Source of the DNA: Flavobacterium sp. ACAM 123
GTDB taxonomy: Bacteria > Bacteroidota > Bacteroidia > Flavobacteriales > Flavobacteriaceae
Direction of reading: 5' to 3'
DNA: 32,542 nucleotides
Assembly: GCF_000264055.1 (NCBI RefSeq)
Contig: NZ_AJXL01000042.1
Span: forward strand, 1-32,542
Shown: positions 1-6,714 of the stretch, in pieces
How the letters are laid out: each line of letters begins with the position of its first letter
Numbering within the stretch: position 1 is the stretch's first letter
Program-made: the position numbers and the translations under genes
The notes under the pieces: generated by a model
The model's database searches: none
What the model saw: only the letters and a program-made list of their open reading frames with translations
Told to the model about the DNA's origin: nothing

Positions 1-162
1 AAAAACACCAACTTTTTTTATTGAGTTTGGCAGTGTAGGAATAACACCGTCAAAATAGCGTGCTGATTTTTCCCAAAAGATAAAACCCATATAATCGGGT
101 AGGAGCAATCCCACTTCGAGTATATTATCAGGGTATTTCATGCCACAGATTTTGAGTTTCAT
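1..162 (-). CDS. trpF: Phosphoribosylanthranilate isomerase, N-terminal part (cut by window edge)
   Basis: TrpF converts N-(5-phosphoribosyl)anthranilate to the carboxyphenylamino-deoxyribulose phosphate used by TrpC. Only the first 54 residues are present, starting at the ATG at 162-160 and open to the left edge. They begin MKLKICGMKYPDNI, and the KICGM strand near the N-terminus is the family hallmark, carrying the catalytic Cys. The segment FIFWEKSARYF also fits the family, where F-x-F-x-x-x-S-x-R-y is typical. It lies 82 nt downstream of trpC on the same strand, the expected operon order. The family call is firm, but completeness cannot be judged. Confidence 0.93.
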   Translation of the reverse strand, partial: MKLKICGMKYPDNILEVGLLLPDYMGFIFWEKSARYFDGVIPTLPNSIKKVGVF

Positions 163-244
163 AACTAATGATTTTTTCTTAACAAAGTTCACAAAGAATA
201 CGCTAAGTTCGTTAAGAATTTAACAATTATTTGTGCTCTTAGTC

Positions 245-1027
245 CTAATTTAGTTTCGTAATAAATTCGGTAGCAGCTTTTCCAGCATTTTCTGTTTTCA
301 TGAAGTTTTCCCCGATTAGAAATCCTTGGTATCCAAAGGGTTTTAATTCAGTTATAGCTTCGATCGAACTGATACCACTTTCTGAAATTCTCACAAATTC
401 AGCCGGTATTTGTGAGGCTAATTGTTTGCTGTAATCTAAACTTACTTCAAAAGTTTTCAGGTTTCTATTGTTCACTCCAATGATGTCTAATGTTGGCATG
501 ATTGATTTTTCCAGTTCTTCTTGATTGTGTACTTCTAATAATACTTCAAGCCCCAATCCTTGAGCAAATTCCGATAGAGATTTTATTTCTTCTCTGGTCA
601 ATACCGCCGCTATCAGCAAAATCAAATCCGCTCCATAGGCTTTGGCTTCGAGGATTTGGTATTCATCTACAATGAATTCTTTTCGCAATAATGGAATAGC
701 TACTGAAGCTCTTGCCAAAAGTAAATCGTCTAAAGAACCGCCAAAATATTTCCCGTCTGTCAATACCGAAATTCCGCAGGCGCCGGCATTCTCATATCCT
801 TTTACCACTTCCTCCACTGTAAAACTATAATTTATCTCTGCTTTTGATGGAGAACGGCGCTTGTGTTCAGCAATAATTCCAGTAGTACTATTTCTTAAGT
901 TTTGGCTCAGAGATATAGTCTTTTTCGAAAAAAAGATAGAGGCTTCTAATTGAGAAACCGGAATGATTGATTTTTTGAGAATGACTTCTCTCCTTTTATC
1001 AACTATTATTTTATCTAGGATATTCAT
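245..1027 (-). CDS. trpC: Indole-3-glycerol phosphate synthase
   Basis: Monofunctional cytoplasmic TIM-barrel enzyme that closes the indole ring to give indole-3-glycerol phosphate. At 260 aa it has normal length. Visible motifs are IIAEHKRRSPSKA (catalytic E and K of the E-x-K-x-x-SPS strand), LLRKEFIVDEYQI, LLEVHNQEEL, IGVNNRNLKTFEV and VRISESGI (phosphate-binding end of the barrel). It starts at the ATG at 1027-1025. Unlike the E. coli enzyme it is not fused to TrpF, which follows as a separate gene. It is separated from trpD by about 450 bp that hold a broken four-helix-bundle gene and short AT-rich repeats. Expression is presumably governed by the attenuator ahead of trpE. Confidence 0.97.
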   Translation of the reverse strand: MNILDKIIVDKRREVILKKSIIPVSQLEASIFFSKKTISLSQNLRNSTTGIIAEHKRRSPSKAEINYSFTVEEVVKGYENAGACGISVLTDGKYFGGSLDDLLLARASVAIPLLRKEFIVDEYQILEAKAYGADLILLIAAVLTREEIKSLSEFAQGLGLEVLLEVHNQEELEKSIMPTLDIIGVNNRNLKTFEVSLDYSKQLASQIPAEFVRISESGISSIEAITELKPFGYQGFLIGENFMKTENAGKAATEFITKLN

Positions 1028-1034
1028 TTATTTA

Positions 1035-1070
1035 ATTTAAAGATTGAAAAATTTAAAGATTGAAAAATTT
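1035..1070. repeat. 16-bp tandem repeat, 2.25 copies
   Basis: The unit atttaaagattgaaaa occurs twice in direct succession (1035-1050 and 1051-1066) and is followed by attt. It lies in the spacer just upstream of trpC. It is seen directly; no function is evident and slippage is the simplest origin. Confidence 0.85.
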
Positions 1071-1085
1071 CTATGGACCAACAAA

Positions 1086-1445
1086 TTACTCTTTAATTGT
1101 GGTGTTTAAATATTTTATAAAGTTGGATAAGTTTTGAGAAATCTCGACACTTAAATCATAACTTTTGTCAATTTCTAATTGCGTTAATAATTCTAATTCT
1201 CAGGCTAAAATTAACATACTTCTAACCTCTGCACAACTTTCTTTAGAAAATTTTAGATAGCGTATTAATTGTTTGTTATTATTATATTCCGACCCTTCAG
1301 CAATATTATTCGTTATAGAAATAACTGCTCGTTTTATCTGATCTTTGTAACCGAATTCTTTTTCAAAAGATTTACTATCCAATAATTTAAAAATCAATTT
1401 TGCCAATTGAATTCCTCTTTTGTATACTTCAAATGGCTTTGTCAT
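1086..1445 (-). pseudogene. Four-helix bundle protein (23S rRNA IVS-type), interrupted by an in-frame TGA
   Basis: Reads MTKPFEVYKRGIQLAKLIFK at the start and contains SITNNIAEGSEYNNNKQLIR, the conserved core of the small four-helix-bundle family first found in 23S rRNA intervening sequences and common as stand-alone genes in Bacteroidota. The frame meets TGA at 1200-1202 after 81 residues. It then continues in the same frame for another 37 sensible residues (ELELLTQLEIDKSYDL onward) to TAA at 1086-1088. The restored length of about 119 aa matches the family. A single C-to-T change (CGA to TGA) would explain the stop. It sits between trpD and trpC, an unusual place. Function of the family is unknown; the call of a broken gene is well supported, though readthrough or a tolerated truncation cannot be excluded. 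Confidence 0.8.
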
Positions 1446-1476
1446 AAATTTTAAATCCTTTAATCTTTTAGTTCTT

Positions 1477-2469
1477 TTATCTGCTCAATTCCTGCAAAGT
1501 AGTCAATGCTTTTAACCCTTTTCCGGAAATAAGACTTTCTTTAGCTAATTCAAACCCTTCAAGCGGTGTACATTTCGTTGTCGTTGCAATGGCCATTCCT
1601 GCATTGGCACAAACCACATTATTTTGTGCTTCCGTTCCTTTTCCGGAAATGATGTCGGTAAACATTTGAGCTGATTCTTCAATTGTTTTTCCACCTTCGA
1701 TTTCACTTTGTGATAAGAGACGAACGCCAAAGTCTTCTGGGTTTAGGATTCCTTCTTTCGAGCTGGTGATTATCTTTGTGGGTCCGGTCAATGATACTTC
1801 ATCATAGCCGTCTAGTGAATGCAAAATGGTCACATTTACATCAGTATTTTGGTATAAGTAGGAATAAATTCGAGCCAGTTCTAGATTAAAAACCCCTACC
1901 AACTGATTCTTTGGAAAAGAGGGATTTACCATTGGTCCGAGCATATTAAAAAAGGTTTTTACCGCTAGCTCTTTTCGGATTGGCCCCACATTTCTCATAG
2001 CAGGATGAAATAAAGGGGCGTGTAAAACACAAATACCCGCTTTGTCAATGCTTCGCTCTAAGAAATCAGAATCACTACTGAATTTGATTCCCAGTTTTTC
2101 CATCACATTACTGGATCCGGAAATAGACGACACCCCATAATTACCGTGTTTAGCAACTTTCACTCCTGCTCCCGCAGCTATAAAAGAGGCTAGTGTAGAG
2201 ATGTTAAAAGTGTCTTTCCCATCACCGCCTGTTCCACATAAATCGATCGTGTTATAGTCTGATAAATCGACGCGGATGCACAATTCTAATAAGGCTTCCC
2301 GGAAACCGGAAAGTTCTTCTATGCTGATACTACGCATCATAAAGACTGTCAAAAAAGCGGAGATTTGACTTGGATTATAACTGCCGTTGGATATATTGAC
2401 CAAGACGTCTTTTGCTTCCGCTGTCGTAAGCACTTCGTGATTGATTAATCTATTTAATATGTTTTTCAT
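1477..2469 (-). CDS. trpD: Anthranilate phosphoribosyltransferase
   Basis: Transfers the phosphoribosyl group of PRPP to anthranilate, the second step of Trp synthesis. At 330 aa the length is normal for a monofunctional TrpD. DLCGTGGDGKDTFN around residues 77-90 is the GTGGD PRPP/Mg-binding loop. KVAKHGNYGVSS around 105-116 is the KHGN anthranilate-site motif, and RNVGPIRKELAVKTFFNMLGPM includes the conserved GPxR...FN-LGPL region. The N-terminal helices (LNRLINHEVLTTAEAKDVL) are typical. It starts at the ATG at 2469-2467, 74 nt after trpG, and is followed by the broken four-helix-bundle gene. Confidence 0.97.
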   Translation of the reverse strand: MKNILNRLINHEVLTTAEAKDVLVNISNGSYNPSQISAFLTVFMMRSISIEELSGFREALLELCIRVDLSDYNTIDLCGTGGDGKDTFNISTLASFIAAGAGVKVAKHGNYGVSSISGSSNVMEKLGIKFSSDSDFLERSIDKAGICVLHAPLFHPAMRNVGPIRKELAVKTFFNMLGPMVNPSFPKNQLVGVFNLELARIYSYLYQNTDVNVTILHSLDGYDEVSLTGPTKIITSSKEGILNPEDFGVRLLSQSEIEGGKTIEESAQMFTDIISGKGTEAQNNVVCANAGMAIATTTKCTPLEGFELAKESLISGKGLKALTTLQELSR

Positions 2470-2482
2470 TAGCCTTCCCCAG

Positions 2483-2499
2483 CCCCTCCGAGGGAGGGG
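2483..2499. repeat. GC-rich inverted repeat in the trpG-trpD spacer
   Basis: cccctcc (2483-2489), a 3-nt loop, and ggagggg (2493-2499) form a perfect 7-bp hairpin about 14 nt upstream of trpD. It stands out as G/C-rich in an AT-rich genome. A similar hairpin (cctccc/gggagg) is found at 11793-11808, so this may be a dispersed small palindrome. It lacks the T-run of a terminator. Confidence 0.7.
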
Positions 2500-2543
2500 A
2501 GTACCTATTGGGGTAAATAGGGTTTTTATAATTTAAGTTCGTT

Positions 2544-3140
2544 TTAATTATTTGTTCTCCCGTTTGGGTACAGGGGGCTTTTTACCCAATTTTCTAAAAT
2601 CTTTTTACCGTTTGGCGTCAACACACTTTCCGGATGGAATTGTACCCCGCGCACATCAAAAGTTCTGTGGCGCAAGGACATCACCTGGCCATTTTCGTCA
2701 AAGGAAGTCGCTTCCAGCATTTCGGGTAAAGTAGGATCGACAACCCAAGAGTGGTAGCGACCCACTTCAAACTCGTTTCCGAGACCTTCAAATAAAAGTT
2801 CGTCATCGACGACTGTTTTTACCATTGTGGCAATCCCGTGGTAGACTTTTTCCAGATTGGATAGCGTTCCTCCATAGACTTCGCCAATTGCTTGCTGTCC
2901 AAGGCAAACGCCAAGAATGCTTTTTGTAGCGCCGTATTTCCGGATGATCTCTTTCAACAGTCCGGCTTCTTCAGGAACTCCGGGACCGGGAGAAAGCAGT
3001 ATTTTGTCAAATTCTGCTATTTCATCGATATTAAACTCATCGTTTCTATACACCGTTACTTCGCACTCTAAATCTTCCAGATAATGGACCAGATTGTATA
3101 CGAAACTATCGTAATTATCTATAACTAATACTTTTTTCAT
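2544..3140 (-). CDS. trpG: Anthranilate synthase component II (glutamine amidotransferase)
   Basis: Class I glutamine amidotransferase that supplies ammonia to TrpE. At 198 aa it has normal length. It begins MKKVLVIDNYDSFVYNLVHY, the standard TrpG/PabA start. LSPGPGVPEEAG builds the oxyanion region. GVCLGQQAIGEVYGG carries the nucleophilic Cys (about C79). GVQFHPESVLT supplies the His and Glu of the triad (about H169 and E171). It sits directly after trpE, with an 86-nt spacer containing short AT-rich repeats. The Trp pathway is preferred over folate (PabA) because of the operon context. Confidence 0.96.
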   Translation of the reverse strand: MKKVLVIDNYDSFVYNLVHYLEDLECEVTVYRNDEFNIDEIAEFDKILLSPGPGVPEEAGLLKEIIRKYGATKSILGVCLGQQAIGEVYGGTLSNLEKVYHGIATMVKTVVDDELLFEGLGNEFEVGRYHSWVVDPTLPEMLEATSFDENGQVMSLRHRTFDVRGVQFHPESVLTPNGKKILENWVKSPLYPNGRTNN

Positions 3141-3151
3141 TTTGTCTTTTT

Positions 3152-3178
3152 TGTTTAAAGTTTAAAGTTTAAAGTTTC
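3152..3178. repeat. tttaaag minisatellite in the trpE-trpG spacer
   Basis: Three successive copies of a tttaaag-like 7-mer (gtttaaagtttaaagtttaaag) lie in the non-coding spacer upstream of trpG. Similar low-complexity spacers precede trpC (1035-1070) and trpE (from 4630). They are seen directly; no function is proposed. Confidence 0.75.
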
Positions 3179-3226
3179 AGGTTCTGCCAACTGATACTAA
3201 ATCACTAAAAACTGACCACTTATTTT

Positions 3227-4627
3227 CTATATTGTTTCCGCTAAATCCAGCGCTTTATTCAACGCAAGGAGTTTATTGTACACTTCTTCCTTTTCGCTTT
3301 CTTCATCAGAACCGGCAACAATTCCAGCTCCTGCTTGGGAGTGTAATTGATGATTTTTGCTCAGGAAAGTTCGGATCATAATGGCATGATTAAAATTCCC
3401 TTCAAAATCCATAAAGCCAATAGCGCCACCGTAAAAATTACGATTTGTTTTCTCGTATTCTTCGATCAGTTGCATGGCTCTATGTTTTGGTGCTCCACTT
3501 AATGTTCCTGCCGGAAAAGTATCGGCGACTACTTGCATTGTGCTGGCTTTATCGTGTAAATGCCCGGTCACTCTGGAAACCAGATGGATTACATGAGAGA
3601 AAAATTGTACCTCCCTGTATTTGTCCACGGTGACTGTATGTCCATTTCTGCTTAAATCGTTACGAGCCAAATCAACCAGCATCACGTGCTCACTGTTTTC
3701 TTTTTTGTCTTCGGATAATTGTTTGGCTAGTATAGCATCTTTTTCATCATCACCTGTTCTTTTAAAAGTTCCGGCGATAGGATGGATTTCTGCTTTACGG
3801 TCTTTAACGATAATCTGTGCTTCGGGTGAAGAGCCAAATATTTTGAAATCGCCATAATCAAAGAAAAACAAATAAGGGGAAGGGTTAATGCTTCGCAACG
3901 CTCGATACACATTAAAATCATCCCCTTTGAAACCTTGGGTGAACCTACGGGATAAAACCAATTGGAATACATCCCCACGAAAACAATGTTTTTTGGCCAA
4001 AGCCACATTGTGTTTGAACTCTTCGTCTGTCAAATTTGAAAAGCCTTCGCCTTCTTTTGAAAATTTATATGAGGCAATATTTCTGGATTGTAGTAATTGT
4101 TCAATTTCCGAAAGATTGTTTTTTCCATCTAAACTGTGGCAAAAGAGATACGCTTCATTTTTAAAATGATTGATTGCGATGATGTTTTGATACACCGCAT
4201 AGTACACATCTGGTATCGAAATACTATTGTCTTTTTTGGCGATGGTTACTTTTTCAAAATAGCGAACAGCATCATAGGAGATGTAACCAAACAAACCATT
4301 ATTGATAAATTTAAAGTCGTTTTTCTCGGACTCAAACTGCCCTGAAAACTGTTGAATTACTTCTGGAATATTTGTGCTGGCATCTATCGCTATTTTTTCT
4401 TCAGTACCGTCAGGGAAGGTTTTGTAGATTGTTTCGTTTTCTATCTTTATCGAAGCAATAGGGTTGCAACAGATGTAGGAGAAACTGTTATCACTTCCAT
4501 GATAATCACTACTCTCCAGAAGAAGGCTGTTGGGGAATTTATCGCGTATTTTAAGATACACACTCACAGGAGTTATGGTATCAGCGAGTATTTGTTTGTA
4601 TTTTGTGTTAAATATGAAAGATTTCAA
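3227..4627 (-). CDS. trpE: Anthranilate synthase component I
   Basis: Chorismate-utilising subunit that forms anthranilate with ammonia from TrpG; first committed step of Trp synthesis. At 466 aa it is within family range. The N-terminal part has SLLLESSDYHG, corresponding to the LLES element of the Trp feedback site. The C-terminal chorismate-binding domain has GSSPEA, HPIAGTFKRTGDDEKDAI, EHVMLVDLARNDLSRNG, FPAGTLSGAPKHRAM and GGAIGFMDFEGNFNHAIMIRT. These are the full motif set of active anthranilate synthase, including the PIAGT signature. The start is the ATG at 4627-4625. It is the first structural gene of the operon, 55 nt downstream of the attenuator terminator. Confidence 0.97.
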   Translation of the reverse strand: MKSFIFNTKYKQILADTITPVSVYLKIRDKFPNSLLLESSDYHGSDNSFSYICCNPIASIKIENETIYKTFPDGTEEKIAIDASTNIPEVIQQFSGQFESEKNDFKFINNGLFGYISYDAVRYFEKVTIAKKDNSISIPDVYYAVYQNIIAINHFKNEAYLFCHSLDGKNNLSEIEQLLQSRNIASYKFSKEGEGFSNLTDEEFKHNVALAKKHCFRGDVFQLVLSRRFTQGFKGDDFNVYRALRSINPSPYLFFFDYGDFKIFGSSPEAQIIVKDRKAEIHPIAGTFKRTGDDEKDAILAKQLSEDKKENSEHVMLVDLARNDLSRNGHTVTVDKYREVQFFSHVIHLVSRVTGHLHDKASTMQVVADTFPAGTLSGAPKHRAMQLIEEYEKTNRNFYGGAIGFMDFEGNFNHAIMIRTFLSKNHQLHSQAGAGIVAGSDEESEKEEVYNKLLALNKALDLAETI

Positions 4628-4682
4628 TTTGTTTAAATTTTAAGGTTTAAAGTCTTAAGTGATTTTGAAAATAAATAAACAT

Positions 4683-4713
4683 AAAAAAAAGGCCTGTCGT
4701 GATGACAAGCCTT
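4683..4713 (-). terminator. trp attenuator terminator hairpin
   Basis: On the minus strand AAGGCTTGTC (4713-4704), a 5-nt loop ATCAC and GACAGGCCTT (4698-4689) form a 10-bp stem with one G-U pair, running into eight T (4690-4683). This is a textbook intrinsic terminator. It lies between the Trp-rich leader peptide and trpE, so it is the decision point of the attenuator and not an end-of-operon signal. Confidence 0.9.
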
Positions 4714-4756
4714 TTATAATTATAGTTAATAATACCATAGGAGCTTAGTTCACGAC
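4696..4756 (-). promoter_or_regulatory. trp attenuator: antiterminator alternative to the terminator
   Basis: The RNA segment GUCGUGA, which overlaps the last leader codons and stop (4756-4750), is perfectly complementary to UCACGAC (4702-4696) in the loop and 3' arm of the terminator. An inner helix AAGCU (4746-4742) with GGCUU (4711-4707) stacks in the same fold, leaving an ACU/GUCA internal loop. Forming this hairpin destroys the terminator stem. A ribosome stalled on the Trp codons (4782-4774) leaves GUCGUGA free, so trpE is transcribed. A ribosome reaching the stop codon covers it, so the terminator forms. Base pairing was checked by eye; the mechanism follows the classical trp attenuation model. 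Confidence 0.85.
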
Positions 4757-4806
4757 GTTTGACGTAAATTGTTCCACCACCAAGTATTGTTTGTATTTGT
4801 GTTCAT
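4750..4806 (-). CDS. trpL: trp operon leader peptide
   Basis: An 18-codon ORF reading MNTNTNNTWWWNNLRQTS and ending in TGA. The three consecutive TGG codons occupy 4782-4774. The peptide is followed by an antiterminator/terminator pair and then trpE, which is the classical arrangement of ribosome-mediated attenuation. Its role is to sense charged tRNA-Trp through ribosome stalling; the peptide itself probably has no function. No Shine-Dalgarno sequence precedes the ATG, and the -7 promoter box ends only 4 nt upstream, so translation probably starts at or near the 5' end of the mRNA. It is too short for normal gene finding. Confidence 0.9.
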   Translation of the reverse strand: MNTNTNNTWWWNNLRQTS

Positions 4807-4810
4807 GTTA

Positions 4811-4841
4811 CAAAGATATGCATGTAATTTGGTTATTCAAT
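4811..4841 (-). promoter_or_regulatory. trp operon promoter (Bacteroidota type)
   Basis: On the minus strand ATTG (4841-4838), then exactly 19 nt, then TATCTTTG (4818-4811), an exact match to the TAnnTTTG -7 consensus, with a TTG-core -33 element. The leader ATG begins 4 nt after the -7 box, which places the transcription start at or next to the ATG. This matches the known Bacteroidota promoter layout; the start site itself is inferred. Confidence 0.8.
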
Positions 4842-4852
4842 TATAATGGAAT

Positions 4853-4880
4853 AAAAAAAACTAGATTTTAGTTCTTTTTT
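4853..4880. terminator. Possible terminator between yceI and the trp promoter
   Basis: aacta (4859-4863) and tagtt (4869-4873) form a short stem flanked by an A-run on one side and a T-run on the other, with one bulged C. On the minus strand it ends in a run of eight T, placing it about 80 nt after the yceI stop and just upstream of the trp promoter. The stem is weak. Confidence 0.4.
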
Positions 4881-4959
4881 GCTACATTTCCTTTCGGAAT
4901 CAGCATAAAAACTCCAAATGAGTGCTTGCTGGAGATTCTTGCGTTGATTTTGAAAGATA

Positions 4960-5526
4960 TTAGAATTTCAAAGCTACTGCCAATTCAAAATCATCAGAGA
5001 TTGCTTTATCTCCTAAATTGTCGAAGAAGCTTCCTGAACCGTATTTAATATCATATTTAGTTCTGTCAACTTTGAAAGCTGTTGTAGCGGTATTTCCATT
5101 TACGGTAATATCAAATGCTACAAGATGTGTAATGTCCTTGATCATCAAGTCTGCAGTTATTGCATACATGTTTTTACCTTTTACTGCAACAGTCTTAAAA
5201 ACTAAAGTAGAATTAGGGAATTTTTCAGTTCCGAAAAACTGCTCTGATTTCAAGTGACCGTTTAGTTTGCCTAAAGATTCACCAGAAAGATCTGTTGACG
5301 TTAATGTTGGCATGTCAACTGTGAAATTTCCTCCGGCTAATTTATCTCCTCTGAAGATTAAAGTACCTTCTTTTACATTTACGGTTCCACTATGCTGTCC
5401 GGTTACTTTTTTCCCAACCCAGTTGATGGTACTTTTTGAAACATCTACTTTTTTTGTTTGCGCCGTTACCGATAAAGTTGAAAATACTACCGTTAATGCT
5501 AATGCAATTGCCTTAAAATTTTTCAT
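4960..5526 (-). CDS. YceI-like family periplasmic lipid-binding protein
   Basis: 188 aa with an N-terminal signal peptide (MKNFKAIALALTVVFSTLSVTAQ; cleavage likely after Ala or Gln near residue 22-23), so exported. The mature part has the YceI lipocalin-like beta-barrel pattern: STINWVGKKVTGQHSGTVNV at the start, GGNFTVDMPTLTSTDL, LNGHLKSEQFFGTEKFPNST, and the C-terminal DRTKYDIKYGSGSFFDNLGDKAISDDFELAVAL. Family members bind isoprenoids or other long lipids; the ligand here is unknown. It is the last gene of a probable marR-nitroreductase-yceI operon (29-nt gap to the nitroreductase), suggesting joint control by the MarR regulator. Confidence 0.92.
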   Translation of the reverse strand: MKNFKAIALALTVVFSTLSVTAQTKKVDVSKSTINWVGKKVTGQHSGTVNVKEGTLIFRGDKLAGGNFTVDMPTLTSTDLSGESLGKLNGHLKSEQFFGTEKFPNSTLVFKTVAVKGKNMYAITADLMIKDITHLVAFDITVNGNTATTAFKVDRTKYDIKYGSGSFFDNLGDKAISDDFELAVALKF

Positions 5527-5555
5527 TTGTTTTATTGTTTAATTTGGATTAATAA

Positions 5556-6188
5556 TTAGATCGTTATAAATAAATCTTCTTGTGATTTTCTAACTTTTTT
5601 ATTGTGTTGAGTTGCGTCTTCGTCATGTCGATAACCTAATGGGGCTAATAAAGAAGCGGTATATCCTAATTTGTCTAAACCTAACAATTCATTGACTTTT
5701 TCAGGAACAAAACCTTCCATAGGTGAAACATCTATTTTAAGTTCAGCGGCAACATTCAATAAATTACCCATGGCTAAGTAAGTTTGTTTTGATGCCCAGA
5801 CATTTTTATCATCTTCTGTTAACGGTTTGATATATCCTTTTATAAAATTAGCATATCCGTTCAATGACTCGACAGGAACGTCTCGAGTAATACTGGTGTT
5901 TTTTACGTAATCATCCACTTCTGTGTCACCAATATTAATTTTACTAGCAAATACTAATAAATGGGAGGCGTCAATAACTTGTGCTTGTCCCCAAGCCACA
6001 GTTTTTATTTGGGCTCTTAACTCTGGATTTTCAATTATAAAAATTTTATAGGGTTGCAATCCGAAGGAAGAGGAACTTAAACGTATCGCTTCTTTTATAG
6101 TATTTAAATCTTCGGCAGTTACCGTTTTTGTTGCATCAAATTTCTTTGTTGCATATCTCCAATTCTGATTTTCTAAGAAAGTACTCAT
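5556..6188 (-). CDS. NAD(P)H-dependent nitroreductase family oxidoreductase
   Basis: 210-aa cytoplasmic flavoenzyme of the nitroreductase (NfsB-like) family, expected to bind FMN and reduce nitroaromatics, quinones or similar electrophiles with NAD(P)H. NWRYATKKFD at the N-terminus is the FMN phosphate-binding start. SSSSFGLQPYKIFII and LLAPLGYRHDED near the C-terminus are further family signatures, and the length is standard. The native substrate cannot be told. It lies 10 nt after marR and 29 nt before yceI, so it is likely induced when the MarR repressor releases its operator. A decayed paralogue sits at 8181-8812. Confidence 0.92.
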   Translation of the reverse strand: MSTFLENQNWRYATKKFDATKTVTAEDLNTIKEAIRLSSSSFGLQPYKIFIIENPELRAQIKTVAWGQAQVIDASHLLVFASKINIGDTEVDDYVKNTSITRDVPVESLNGYANFIKGYIKPLTEDDKNVWASKQTYLAMGNLLNVAAELKIDVSPMEGFVPEKVNELLGLDKLGYTASLLAPLGYRHDEDATQHNKKVRKSQEDLFITI

Positions 6189-6198
6189 AATTTATATT

Positions 6199-6654
6199 TT
6201 ACTGATTTCTGTATTTTTCTAATAATGTATTTAACTGCTCTAATTCATCAGCGTTCAAATTCTTTGCAAAGTGTTGTTCGTGATCAAGTACTTTTGGATC
6301 TAGCTCCTGTAAAAGATTTAATCCTTTTTGATTAATCAATACTTCTATTTTTCTTCTGTTTTCTGTACAAACTTGGCGTGTAACAAGCTCTTTTAGTAAT
6401 AATTTGTCGACTAGCCGAGTTGTGTTACTCGTTTTTGCGACCATGCGTTCTTGAATTAGACTCATGTTAGCAGGGTTCCCTTTTTGACCTCGTAATATTC
6501 GCAACACATTATATTGTTCGCTCGATAATTCATACGGTTTTAAAAATTCGTTGAATTTCTCATTGAGTACGTTTTGAGCATACAACACATTTAGAATAAT
6601 CCGCTTAGAGTTCTTTAAAATGGCTGTCGTCTTTATAATGTCTTCAATTTTCAT
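6199..6654 (-). CDS. MarR family transcriptional regulator
   Basis: 151-aa winged-helix dimeric regulator. The recognition region reads ANMSLIQERMVAKTSNTTRLVDKLLLKELVTRQVCTENRRKIEVLINQKG, with the typical wing (R-x-x-x-x-x-NRRxxxVxIxxxG). It is preceded by the helix ELSSEQYNVLRILRGQKG and flanked by N- and C-terminal dimerisation helices. It is the first gene of the operon with the nitroreductase (10-nt gap) and yceI. A perfect 16-bp palindrome overlaps the -33 element of its promoter, so autorepression of the operon is likely. The inducer is unknown. Confidence 0.92.
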   Translation of the reverse strand: MKIEDIIKTTAILKNSKRIILNVLYAQNVLNEKFNEFLKPYELSSEQYNVLRILRGQKGNPANMSLIQERMVAKTSNTTRLVDKLLLKELVTRQVCTENRRKIEVLINQKGLNLLQELDPKVLDHEQHFAKNLNADELEQLNTLLEKYRNQ

Positions 6655-6679
6655 ACCAACATCTGCTTTATTTGTTGGT
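6655..6679 (-). repeat. Inverted repeat in the marR 5' leader
   Basis: accaaca (6655-6661) and tgttggt (6673-6679) are perfect 7-bp arms separated by 11 nt, ending directly at the marR start codon. It could be a second regulator site or an mRNA hairpin covering the start. The predicted transcription start falls near its distal arm, so an RNA hairpin may be incomplete. Confidence 0.5.
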
Positions 6680-6680
6680 G

Positions 6681-6713
6681 CAAATGTAAGGCTTTTTTAT
6701 TTGTATATACAAA
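6681..6713 (-). promoter_or_regulatory. marR operon promoter
   Basis: On the minus strand TTTG (6713-6710), 21 nt, then TACATTTG (6688-6681), an exact TAnnTTTG -7 box. It lies 27 nt ahead of the marR ATG. The -33 element is inside the palindromic operator. Confidence 0.7.
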
Positions 6714-6714
6714 T
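6699..6714. promoter_or_regulatory. Palindromic operator, probable MarR binding site
   Basis: atttgtatatacaaat is a perfect 16-bp palindrome covering the -33 element of the marR-nitroreductase-yceI promoter. Size and symmetry fit MarR dimer sites. That its own MarR binds it is inferred from position. Confidence 0.7.

Noticed and set aside
642..830. Plus-strand ORFs antisense to trpC, trpG and trpE
   Set aside because: They lie wholly inside well-supported genes on the other strand and show no protein-like motifs.
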